Shown here piece by piece: positions 22,747-29,667 of a stretch of 64,000 nt of DNA. Where the stretch lies: IMG/VR virus record IMGVR_UViG_3300020172_006270, positions 62,001-126,000 of that record, one strand, 5' to 3'. Position numbers and translations under genes: made by a program. The DNA is from a virus. The notes beneath the pieces are model-generated. The model did no database searches, had not been told where the DNA came from, and worked only from the letters and a program-made list of their open reading frames with translations. The first letter of the stretch is position 1, and each line of letters starts with the position of its first letter.

Positions 22747-22836
22747 CGGAGGACAAGGGAATCGAACCCTCACCGGGTATTTCACCGGATCGGTTTAGCA
22801 AACCGACGTAGCAACACCACCATCTACCTATCCTCC
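22747..22836 (-). tRNA. tRNA-Ser(GCU)
   Basis: Acceptor GGAGGAT/GTCCTCC, loop TTGCTAA (GCU), long variable arm closed by CCGG, discriminator G. Confidence 0.94.
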
Positions 22837-22842
22837 ATTCAG

Positions 22843-22931
22843 CGGAAGCCAAGGGAATTGAACCCTCACCGGATATTTCACCGGACCCGCTTTCCAGGCG
22901 AGCGCAACAAACCAGTATTTGCCTAGCTTCC
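22843..22931 (-). tRNA. tRNA-Ser(GGA)
   Basis: Acceptor GGAAGCT/GGCTTCC, loop CTGGAAA (GGA), long variable arm, discriminator G. D and acceptor arms are nearly identical to tRNA-Ser(CGA). Confidence 0.94.
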
Positions 22932-22987
22932 GTGTAATGCACTATACTTTGAACATTAACCAGGGCTAATGTTCATTCTATCGTACA

Positions 22988-23287
22988 TTATGCTTCAACC
23001 TTCACCAACTTGCCAAAGATACAGTTCCGGCCAACCCAGCCATTGATATGGCCTTTGTTGTTGCCGATCTGGAATCGGTCGCCTTGTATTGCTTTGATTA
23101 AGTGCAGGTATTGTTTGCCTGCAACTTTGCACAATACAATGTCGCCCGTATCCAAAACGCCAGTCACCGGCTCGACAGTGCATAACTGTCCTGATTCGAT
23201 CTTCCCGACCATTGAGTTGCCTCGTGGTCGAAACGAAACCGTCTCACCTGTTTGGAGTTTCGCTATGTAACCAGTCGCCCATCCCAT
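22988..23287 (-). CDS. S24/S26-type peptidase-like protein
   Basis: 99 residues forming just a LexA/signal-peptidase catalytic fold: FRPRGNSMVGKIESGQ holds the likely nucleophile Ser in G-N-S-M, VLDTGDIVLCKV the second strand, and YLHLIKAIQGDRFQIGNN the region with the general-base Lys. There is no DNA-binding domain and no membrane anchor. It could be a self-standing protease domain or an inactive relative. It sits inside the tRNA array. Confidence 0.75.
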   Translation of the reverse strand: MGWATGYIAKLQTGETVSFRPRGNSMVGKIESGQLCTVEPVTGVLDTGDIVLCKVAGKQYLHLIKAIQGDRFQIGNNKGHINGWVGRNCIFGKLVKVEA

Positions 23288-23302
23288 AGTAATTCTCCAA
23301 GT

Positions 23303-23386
23303 GCATCCGGCAGGAATCGAACCTGCATGTCCCGAAGGAGGCTGGGTTACAGCCAGCTAGACCCACCACACTGTCTAACGGATGCG
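23303..23386 (-). tRNA. tRNA-Tyr(GUA), class II
   Basis: Acceptor GCATCCG/CGGATGC, anticodon stem GCTGG/CCAGC with loop CTGTAAC (GUA), variable arm with CTCCTTCGGGACAT, T loop TTCGATT, discriminator A. A normal D arm is present, unlike the other tRNA-Tyr. Confidence 0.93.
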
Positions 23387-23393
23387 TATGCCA

Positions 23394-23835
23394 ATAAAAA
23401 AACCCCCGGCAACTTTTTCCATCTTCTGGAGAAAGCTGCCGGGGGTTTGTATTTCCCCACAATTGTCCCGTTTAAGTCAGGACGCAGCCTTCCCCGTCGC
23501 TAAACAAATATAGCGATGAGTAAGAGAGCGACAGACTGAGGGATAAAGTGTTCACGATGAAAACTCCAATTGTGCGTGCCAATTAAAGGCACATTTATTG
23601 TGTTGTTTCTTATAGTAGTTGTGTCGAAACAAAATTTCAAGACGGAATCCGAAATTTTTCTCAACTCGCAGGCGGGTGGTCTGATTACGGCACAGACAAC
23701 CCATAGAAGCCGACGCTTGCTTATGCTTTGGTGCAAAACATTAAAACCCGGTCGTTAGGTTGACTCCCACCCTCGTCTGATAATGAGGCAAGCCTCACAC
23801 GCTCAGACTTACAAGAAGCGTTGTCCGATCAGGAC
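23394..23835 (-). ncRNA. Structured RNA of unknown family with promoter and terminator
   Basis: About 440 bases with no convincing gene, bounded by a promoter (23842-23870) of the same form as the rnpB promoter and a strong terminator. Clear hairpins: GTCTGA...TGAGG-CTTG-CCTCA...TCAGAC near the 5' end, GGGTTGTCTG...CAGACCACCC, GTGCC...GGCAC, TCGCTA...TAGCGA. CTGCGTCCTGA occurs both at the start and near the end (about 23838-23828 and 23483-23473), each able to form a small GTCC/GGAC hairpin. It is not tmRNA, 6S, SRP or 5S RNA as far as I can tell. Confidence 0.65.
23397..23448 (-). terminator. Strong intrinsic terminator of unknown RNA
   Basis: Long stem: AAACCCCCGGCA with TGCCGGGGGTTT, extended by a second 9-bp stem inside, followed by T6 on the minus strand. 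It lies only 11 bases before tRNA-Tyr. Confidence 0.88.
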
Positions 23836-23841
23836 GCAGGT

Positions 23842-23870
23842 ATCATACCACGGCTTTTGCCGGTTGTAAA
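23842..23870 (-). promoter_or_regulatory. Promoter of unknown structured RNA
   Basis: TTTACA (23870-23865), 17-base spacer, TGG-TATGAT (23847-23842), identical in both boxes to the rnpB P1 promoter. The spacer holds a CGGC-AAAA-GCCG hairpin and the region is flanked by the inverted repeat AGGACGCAG/CTGCGTCCT. Confidence 0.75.
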
Positions 23871-24178
23871 GCTGCGTCCTCAATTTTCAAAATTTGCATT
23901 CGATATTCCTCTGCCAAGAATTCGTTGTATTCAGGGCAGAAGTCATCTTCCTGATACGAGGCCCAACCAAATTCTTTGACTGCCAATTCGACAATCGTTC
24001 CGGCTGGACGAATCACCTTTCTGCCTTGCTTGAGGTCTTTTTCTGACCTTATCACAAACAGGGTCACAGTTTTTGGTTCGCCCCAATCAGGGGCGCATCC
24101 ATCTTCTGTGTCTCGTCTGGCAAATCGAGCCGAAACTTTCACGCCGTCGTATAAATCTTGAAGGTTGATCGGGTTCAT
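23843..24178 (-). CDS. Hypothetical protein (111 aa)
   Basis: Start MNPINLQDLYDGVKVSARFA overlaps the stop of a 20-codon upstream frame (ATGA), suggesting coupled translation. A beta-rich region (KTVTLFVIRSEKD..., GTIVELAVKEFGW) follows. The last codons overlap the promoter of the RNA downstream. Unknown function. Confidence 0.65.
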   Translation of the reverse strand: MNPINLQDLYDGVKVSARFARRDTEDGCAPDWGEPKTVTLFVIRSEKDLKQGRKVIRPAGTIVELAVKEFGWASYQEDDFCPEYNEFLAEEYRMQILKIEDAALQPAKAVV

Positions 24179-24237
24179 GGGACGATCTCTTTGTCGGTCC
24201 AGAAAACCAAGCCGTTTTTGTTGTAAAGCGTGTCCAT
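24175..24237 (-). CDS. Possible 20-aa leader peptide
   Basis: ATG at 24237 has GAGG seven bases upstream and reads MDTLYNKNGLVFWTDKEIVP, ending ATGA on the next start. The strong ribosome site belongs to this frame and not to the larger gene, so it may drive coupled translation. Confidence 0.5.
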   Translation of the reverse strand: MDTLYNKNGLVFWTDKEIVP

Positions 24238-24325
24238 TTTGTTTCCTCAACTACCTAGAGAGCCAAAACTGATCTAGGTTCATGGTGATTTGGAAAATTT
24301 CCGATTTCCACCACTACATAAGAGG

Positions 24326-24634
24326 ATGAATACCTTCAAGAAATTTCTCGAAACCAAATTGCATGAAGCCGCACCGCCTGCTGCTCCACCGCCACCGGGC
24401 GGGGGTGGAATCGGTGGTCCTGGCGCTTTGCCTCCCGCTGGCGGCGCTCCACCAATGGGAATGCCACCGATGGGCGGCGGTATGGGCGCACCCCCAATGG
24501 GCGGCGGTATGCCTGGCGCTCCAACAGGTGGAACGGCACCCCAGAAACTCAAAGCATACAACGTCTGGGACGTTTTGGAAAGAGTTCTCAGCGGCGACGG
24601 GCAGGAACAAGAAAAGCCCGATAAGCAAAGCTGA
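24326..24634 (+). CDS. Pro/Gly-rich phage protein with capsid-targeting N-terminus
   Basis: 102 residues. MNTFKKFLETKLHEA resembles T4 capsid-targeting sequences, with L-H-E before Ala as a fitting prohead-protease site. The rest is a low-complexity Pro/Gly/Met tract and a short helical tail (YNVWDVLERVLSGDG). An in-frame TTG at 24290 is the alternative start. Terminator follows at 24687. Confidence 0.65.
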   Translation: MNTFKKFLETKLHEAAPPAAPPPPGGGGIGGPGALPPAGGAPPMGMPPMGGGMGAPPMGGGMPGAPTGGTAPQKLKAYNVWDVLERVLSGDGQEQEKPDKQS

Positions 24635-24686
24635 TCTCTCCTCTCTTTCTCGTCAATTTACTTTTATGTGTATCAAGTTTGCTTTA

Positions 24687-24720
24687 TAGACGACTCTTTA
24701 ACGAGTCGTCTATTTTTTTA
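24687..24720 (+). terminator. Intrinsic terminator
   Basis: TAGACGACTC-TTTAAC-GAGTCGTCTA followed by T7. Confidence 0.9.
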
Positions 24721-24763
24721 TCTTGTCTTGATTGAATGCACTGGTTTATGCACAATACGCCCC

Positions 24764-25045
24764 ATGAAAACCAGTATCGTACACTGTGTTCGTGATGAGT
24801 ACGACGTTTATATCGGGCGACCTTCAATCTGGGGCAATCCTTTCAGTCACAAGCCAAGTTGCTTGGCCGAGATAAAAGTTGCAACCCGCTATGAAGCCAT
24901 CGACAAATATCGGGAATGGATAAAGACCCAACCGGATTTGATGGCTGCTCTTGAAGACCTGCGTGGCAAACGTCTGGGCTGCTGGTGTCGGCCTAAACTC
25001 TGTCATGGTGATGTCCTACTCGAACTGCTTGGAGAATCGGCATGA
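24764..25045 (+). CDS. DUF4326 family protein
   Basis: 93 residues. VHCVRDEYDVYIGRPSIWGNPF and the end RGKRLGCWCRPKLCHGDVLLELL match the DUF4326 family common in phages; the CWCxPxxCHG motif suggests metal binding. Function unknown. The stop overlaps the gp47-like start. Confidence 0.85.
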   Translation: MKTSIVHCVRDEYDVYIGRPSIWGNPFSHKPSCLAEIKVATRYEAIDKYREWIKTQPDLMAALEDLRGKRLGCWCRPKLCHGDVLLELLGESA

Positions 25046-26100
25046 GCGATGAAGTCTTGATCTTTAGTGACATTCACATTCACCCGCACAAGCGGAGCAA
25101 TGACCGATTAGAGCATTGCCTGAAGGCACTCGATTGGGTATTCGATGTTGCTGAACAACGGGGTATCACTCAAATCTTATTCGGCGGCGACCTATATCAC
25201 GACCGCCAAAAGATCGAGGTTTATACCTACCAGAGAACATTTGAAACTCTGGAGAAGCGTCTTCGTGGCGGCAAATTCAAACTATATTTGCTGCTGGGAA
25301 ATCACGACCTGTGGTATAACGATAAAACCTCGGTCAGTAGCGTGATCCCATTGTCGGCCTTGCCCGGCGTGCAGATTATATCGCAGCCTGAACGACTCAA
25401 TATCGCTGGATCGAATTGGGACTTTATCCCATTCACTCACAATCCGATAACCACTCTGGAAGAACTCAAGAAAAAGTCGGGCAACCCAGAATACGCTCTG
25501 GGACATATTGCCATCGACGGTGCCATTCTTCATGGCACTCAATATTCTGATGTTGCGATTGAACACGACGGCGACATGGTGAGTGTTGGCGTTAGCTTAT
25601 TCGATCACTATAAGCACACCTTCCTTGGTCACTATCACGCCGAACAGAGGGTCAATGAGAAGGTTGAATATGTTGGATCGCCATTGGAACTATCCTTTGG
25701 CGAAGCCTTCCAGAAAAAGCACATTATCGCTTTCAATGGCAAGACTGGCAAAAGGACGTATATCCCGAACGATTTCAGTCCGGTCCATTTGGTCATTGGC
25801 ATCAAGGATAAAGACAAATACGATCTGACCAATAATTTCGTTCGTATTAAAGTGGATGACATCGGAGCAACCGATTTGGTTGCCATGCGTAAAGAGATGC
25901 TGGAATCCAACAATATGGGCAGCTTGGAAATCAAGCAGCAAAAAAAGATATTGGACCAGCATGTAATCCAAGACGCCAAAGCTATCTTATACACGGGCGA
26001 TGAAATGCTCGCCAAGTATGTTGATGAGATTGGTCCCAAGAATCTTGACCGAGATGAACTTCTCCGTATCGGTCGCAAAATATGTCAAAAAGTGGAATGA
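25042..26100 (+). CDS. gp47/SbcD-type (Mre11 family) nuclease
   Basis: Manganese-dependent exo/endonuclease that works with the gp46 ATPase in recombination-dependent replication and host DNA breakdown. 352 residues; phosphodiesterase motifs are DIHIH (10-14), GDLYHDR (49-55), GNHD (86-89), ILHGT and GHYH. In T4 47 and 46 are adjacent; here a transferase gene and a reversed gene separate them. Confidence 0.92.
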   Translation: MSDEVLIFSDIHIHPHKRSNDRLEHCLKALDWVFDVAEQRGITQILFGGDLYHDRQKIEVYTYQRTFETLEKRLRGGKFKLYLLLGNHDLWYNDKTSVSSVIPLSALPGVQIISQPERLNIAGSNWDFIPFTHNPITTLEELKKKSGNPEYALGHIAIDGAILHGTQYSDVAIEHDGDMVSVGVSLFDHYKHTFLGHYHAEQRVNEKVEYVGSPLELSFGEAFQKKHIIAFNGKTGKRTYIPNDFSPVHLVIGIKDKDKYDLTNNFVRIKVDDIGATDLVAMRKEMLESNNMGSLEIKQQKKILDQHVIQDAKAILYTGDEMLAKYVDEIGPKNLDRDELLRIGRKICQKVE

Positions 26101-26101
26101 T

Positions 26102-26848
26102 ATGAAAAACTATGTGGTAACTGGTTTTGATGAAGAATATTGGCACTTGTGGGGTGCATCCTGGTTGGTTTCTCTTCGAGAACTCGCCAAGTTCGATCCA
26201 GAACACATAGTCATTGTTGGCTTTAATCTCTCTGACAACACAAAAGCCAAAATTCAAGAAACCGGGGCAATGCTTTTCCCCGGTGTTTCTTCTGGCGATA
26301 TACGATCCGATACGCTGCGGGCCATCACTGACTTCGCAAAAAAAGAAGCGGCCATATTTGCGTATTGGGATGCTGATGTTTATTTTCAAGAAGACATCGG
26401 TGAGGTATTCAAGATCGCCAAAGACGATTTAGTTGTATCGTCTAATCGTAGCCCTGGTTTTTTAGCTGGACCATCGTACCAGTGGATGTGCGTCCAAGAT
26501 GTTTTGAACATTATGTCGTTCATGAACGACAAGGGGAATGTTCACGAATGTCTGACAACTCACTTCAGCAAGTTCATCACAAAGATCGACAGCACTTGGA
26601 ACTTCACGGATATTCCTCATCTTAAAGATGTCGGTGGCAAGTTGGCTTATAAAGGAAAAATCCAGAAGGTTGTTCACCCAACTGGACAGATCAAACGAAC
26701 GCTCAACAATAGAAACATTTTCTTCTGGGAGCGACACAAAGAGCTATATCAGTCAGTGGACCGCAAAAAGACAGTCGTTCGTAAATTGATGCCAAAGAGT
26801 GGGCTTAATCGTATTGCAGCAATAGACTCGGATTTGCTAACTGATTGA
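26102..26848 (+). CDS. Putative GT-A glycosyltransferase
   Basis: 248 residues from MKNYVVTGFDEEYWHLWG, one base after the gp47 stop. A DxD-like site appears in AIFAYWDADVYFQ, and the preceding strands (HIVIVGFNLSD) fit a nucleotide-sugar fold. The family is not certain. Its 3' end carries the first copy of a 29-base direct repeat. Confidence 0.65.
   Translation: MKNYVVTGFDEEYWHLWGASWLVSLRELAKFDPEHIVIVGFNLSDNTKAKIQETGAMLFPGVSSGDIRSDTLRAITDFAKKEAAIFAYWDADVYFQEDIGEVFKIAKDDLVVSSNRSPGFLAGPSYQWMCVQDVLNIMSFMNDKGNVHECLTTHFSKFITKIDSTWNFTDIPHLKDVGGKLAYKGKIQKVVHPTGQIKRTLNNRNIFFWERHKELYQSVDRKKTVVRKLMPKSGLNRIAAIDSDLLTD
26793..26821 (+). repeat. Direct repeat, left copy
   Basis: 29-base unit beginning CAAAGAGTGGGCTTAA, ending TCGTATTGCAGCA, at the 3' end of the transferase gene. 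A second copy lies at 27326-27382. Confidence 0.85.
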
Positions 26849-26860
26849 ATAAAACCAAAT

Positions 26861-27211
26861 TTAAGGCGTAACAAATTTACAGATTTCAGCGTCATGGATT
26901 TCAGATGTGATAATTAGTTGTTGGGTTTGATCCACGATAAATTCAAAATTCATACCAATTCCAATCCAATTTTCTTTTCCAATTAGACTTCCAGTCTTTG
27001 TCGAACCCACTGGGCTGATTAAAGTGGGTATAGAAAAGCGCAGACTTTGATTTGGCAATCTTCCTCCAACAATCATGGCCTTTTGATTTTCAATCAATTC
27101 TAATTCGTAGCTAGAATTTTTGGTTTTTAATATGATTTTGGTTCTTGGGGGCAACTTTCCAAAATCGAATCCTTTATCTTCGCAAACATTTTTTTTCATT
27201 AAGTTAAACAT
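26861..27211 (-). CDS. Hypothetical protein inserted between gp47 and gp46
   Basis: 116 residues, beta-rich (TKIILKTKNSSYELELIENQ...), on the opposite strand from all its neighbours and more AT-rich than they are. It lies between two copies of a 29-base repeat, so it looks like an acquired unit. No family recognised. Confidence 0.6.
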   Translation of the reverse strand: MFNLMKKNVCEDKGFDFGKLPPRTKIILKTKNSSYELELIENQKAMIVGGRLPNQSLRFSIPTLISPVGSTKTGSLIGKENWIGIGMNFEFIVDQTQQLIITSEIHDAEICKFVTP

Positions 27212-27325
27212 AGACTCCCTTATTGCATAACAATCACAATTTATTTACCATAAATCACTCAATTTCATTTCTAAAGTTGAGAACAATTCATGGAAGCAAT
27301 CAAACGACCAGAATTCTTAAATTGT

Positions 27326-27382
27326 CAAAGAGTGGGCTTAACAGCAATATAAATAACAATAAATAACAATCGTATTGCAGCA
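27326..27382 (+). repeat. Direct repeat, right copy, split by AT-rich insert
   Basis: The same 29 bases as at 26793, split after 16 by a 28-base AT-rich insert made of AATAACAATA-like units. The insert creates TATAAATA (27348-27355), a perfect T4-type late promoter box, ahead of the gp46 gene. Confidence 0.8.
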
Positions 27383-27409
27383 CATTGCGAGAAGTTCTAT
27401 ACTGTCCGC

Positions 27410-29458
27410 ATGAGAAACCTAACCTTCAAACACATTGCAGCTTGGAATTTCTTGCCCTTCGGTCCCGAAGGCATTCAGTTCCCGTTAAATAAATATGGGA
27501 ACATCATTTTGATTCGTGGAGAGAATCGAGATGCCAGGGCAATTGAGAATCAATTGCCTGATGGACAATCTGAAGAATGCAAGACGAGCAGTAATGGTTC
27601 TGGCAAAAGCTCGCTTCAAGAAATCATTGTTTACGGTCTGTTTGGCAAGACCGTAAAACAAAAATTAGGTGTCAACGATGTCGTTCATAATATTGAACGC
27701 AAAGACTGCAAGATCGAACTTATCTTTGGTGATTATCGCATCATCAGAACACGTTCTGAAGGTGGCGTTAAAACAAAAAACAGCCTGAGACTGTGGGAAA
27801 GTGCCGATGGCATTTGGGACAAAACCACAGAGATCACTCAAGGCACAATGCCGACCACTCAGAAGCAGATCGAAAGCATCATTGGCTTGTCCTATGATGC
27901 CTTTGTGAATATGTGCATATTCACGGACGATCAACGCTTGTGCTTCTTGGAGTGCGATAATCCCCACAAGAAAGAGATCGTAGAAAATCTGCTTTCATTG
28001 GGTGAATATCGAGAGTGGCATGAGAACGCCAAAGAGTTGCGTAAGGCCATCAAGCAGAATATCGACTCGAAGGCCAAAGAATATAACTTGCTATTGTCCA
28101 ACAAGGATGATGCGAATCGTCGTCTTTTGTTGACTGAGAAAAAGCATACTGATTGGCAACTCGCAAAGACGACGGAGATTGCTACACTTGAGAAGTCGAT
28201 CCTGACAAAGAAGCAAGCTCTTGCATCTACAGACAACGGAGCGGCACTTCTGGCCTATCAAGAGGCTCAGGCCAAGATTACCTCAATCAATGATGCCTTG
28301 CCTCCTTTGGAGGTTTCTAAGGCTGACTTTGAGAAGAAGCTCCAATTGGTAAAGGAAAAGGAAGCCGAGATTAAAGTCGAGGCCCAAGAACTCACCAAGC
28401 AATTCGGAGAGTTCTCCACGACTGCCAAAACCAAGTTGGCCGACCGCAAAAAGAAAGAAGCTGAGATTGCTGACTTGGAAAGCAATACGCCCGGCACCCG
28501 TTGCAATAAGTGCCGAAGTGTTGTTGAAGAGGAAAATATCGTTGAATATGTTAATGGTCTGAAATTAGAGATCAACGACATCAATCTTGATATTCAAACT
28601 GCTATGACTGGCGGTAAAGATGTCGCTGCCAAAACCGAAGAACTGAAGCGGCGACAAGACAAAGCTGCGACGATGGTAAAGGCCGTCGAAGCGAAAATTG
28701 CTTCTATCGACAATGAGCTTAGATCATTGCGAAACGATTTGGTCATCGCATCTAAAGTGCGTGAGCCAAAGGCTGACAGTTCTGAAGCTCTCCTGGAACA
28801 AGAGATTGCTCAGATCAAGAATTCAGTCGAAAGTAAGAAGACTGAATTAGCGGGTCGTTCGCCATATCAGGATATTATCGACAACGATAAAGTCGAACTT
28901 GATAGGGTTACGCTTAATGTGGCCGATAAAGAACTTGAGGTAAAAACCCTCGAAACAGAATTGCCATATCTTGATTATTGGATTGCCGGGTTCGGAGAGC
29001 AGGGCATTCGCAAATGGGTTGTGGAAGGCATTATTCCAGAACTCAATACTCGCATCAATTATTGGCTTCAGTTCCTTATCGACAATAAGATCACTCTGAA
29101 ATTCGATAATGAGTTGAACGAAAAAATTGAGCGTAATCCTGTGGATGGTGATCCGTATGTATATCACGCCATGTCCACGGGCCAACGGCGTCGGCTTAAT
29201 CTCGCCGTGAGCCAATCGTTCGCACACGTCATGACCATTAGCTCCGGGTCCATTCCGTCTATTGTGTTTCTTGATGAAGTAAGCACCAACGTCGATCCTC
29301 TGGGCGTCCAGGGCATTTACAATATGATCTGTGAATTGGCCGAGGATAAACAAGTATTTGTAACCACTCACGACCCAGACCTCCTTCGTATGCTCGAAGG
29401 AGCAGACGTTATTAAGCTGGTTCACGAGAATGGGTATACAAAATTGGTTCAAGAATGA
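27410..29458 (+). CDS. gp46/SbcC-type (Rad50 family) ATPase
   Basis: DNA end-processing ATPase, partner of gp47. 682 residues: Walker A SNGSGKSS (61-68), long coiled coils, zinc hook CNKC (Cys365, Cys368) at the apex, ABC signature STGQRRRLNLA (about 589), Walker B SIVFLDE (about 617-623) and a switch His near the end (TTHD). All parts needed for activity are present. Confidence 0.94.
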   Translation: MRNLTFKHIAAWNFLPFGPEGIQFPLNKYGNIILIRGENRDARAIENQLPDGQSEECKTSSNGSGKSSLQEIIVYGLFGKTVKQKLGVNDVVHNIERKDCKIELIFGDYRIIRTRSEGGVKTKNSLRLWESADGIWDKTTEITQGTMPTTQKQIESIIGLSYDAFVNMCIFTDDQRLCFLECDNPHKKEIVENLLSLGEYREWHENAKELRKAIKQNIDSKAKEYNLLLSNKDDANRRLLLTEKKHTDWQLAKTTEIATLEKSILTKKQALASTDNGAALLAYQEAQAKITSINDALPPLEVSKADFEKKLQLVKEKEAEIKVEAQELTKQFGEFSTTAKTKLADRKKKEAEIADLESNTPGTRCNKCRSVVEEENIVEYVNGLKLEINDINLDIQTAMTGGKDVAAKTEELKRRQDKAATMVKAVEAKIASIDNELRSLRNDLVIASKVREPKADSSEALLEQEIAQIKNSVESKKTELAGRSPYQDIIDNDKVELDRVTLNVADKELEVKTLETELPYLDYWIAGFGEQGIRKWVVEGIIPELNTRINYWLQFLIDNKITLKFDNELNEKIERNPVDGDPYVYHAMSTGQRRRLNLAVSQSFAHVMTISSGSIPSIVFLDEVSTNVDPLGVQGIYNMICELAEDKQVFVTTHDPDLLRMLEGADVIKLVHENGYTKLVQE

Positions 29459-29499
29459 AGTTCATGCCATACTTGAAGCCAGTCAATTCGGTAGCTCTT

Positions 29500-29538
29500 G
29501 CAAGACATAAGTTACATTTAGAATAACTTATGTCTTGC
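29500..29538. other. Long perfect hairpin in nrdJ leader
   Basis: 15-bp perfect stem GCAAGACATAAGTTA / TAACTTATGTCTTGC with a 9-base loop, followed by CTTAAAAG. It may be a weak terminator after gp46 or a leader element of nrdJ. Confidence 0.6.
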
Positions 29539-29556
29539 CTTAAAAGACCCTAAAAG

Positions 29557-29584
29557 CTATTATTGTGACCCCCGACAATAATAG
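29557..29584. other. Second hairpin in nrdJ leader
   Basis: CTATTATTGT-GACCCCCG-ACAATAATAG, 10-bp perfect stem with a C5 loop. No cobalamin riboswitch consensus was found in this 209-base gap. Confidence 0.55.
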
Positions 29585-29667
29585 TCAAAAATTTCGTCTC
29601 ATAACGACTAGCTACCTTCCCAGCAAACAAGACCAACCAAGAATTTGGAAGAAGGAAAGAGGAAAAA

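Noticed and set aside
22351-22931. CRISPR array in the region of repeated sequence blocks
   Set aside because: The repeats are the shared acceptor, T and variable arms of leucine and serine tRNA genes.
23500-23736. 78-codon minus frame inside the unknown structured RNA
   Set aside because: No ribosome site, odd composition, and it crosses several hairpins. Kept only as noncoding.
23394-23835. Unknown RNA as tmRNA, 6S, SRP, 5S rRNA or group I intron
   Set aside because: No tRNA-like end, no TTCGA-type T arm, and no conserved core of the other families was found.
24280-24628. Pro/Gly-rich and Arg/His-rich open frames opposite 24326-24634
   Set aside because: They are mirror readings of low-complexity codons; the plus frame has the targeting-type start and the terminator follows on the plus strand.
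29459-29667. Cobalamin riboswitch upstream of the B12-dependent reductase
   Set aside because: The conserved B12-box and expected core are absent; only two simple hairpins are present.
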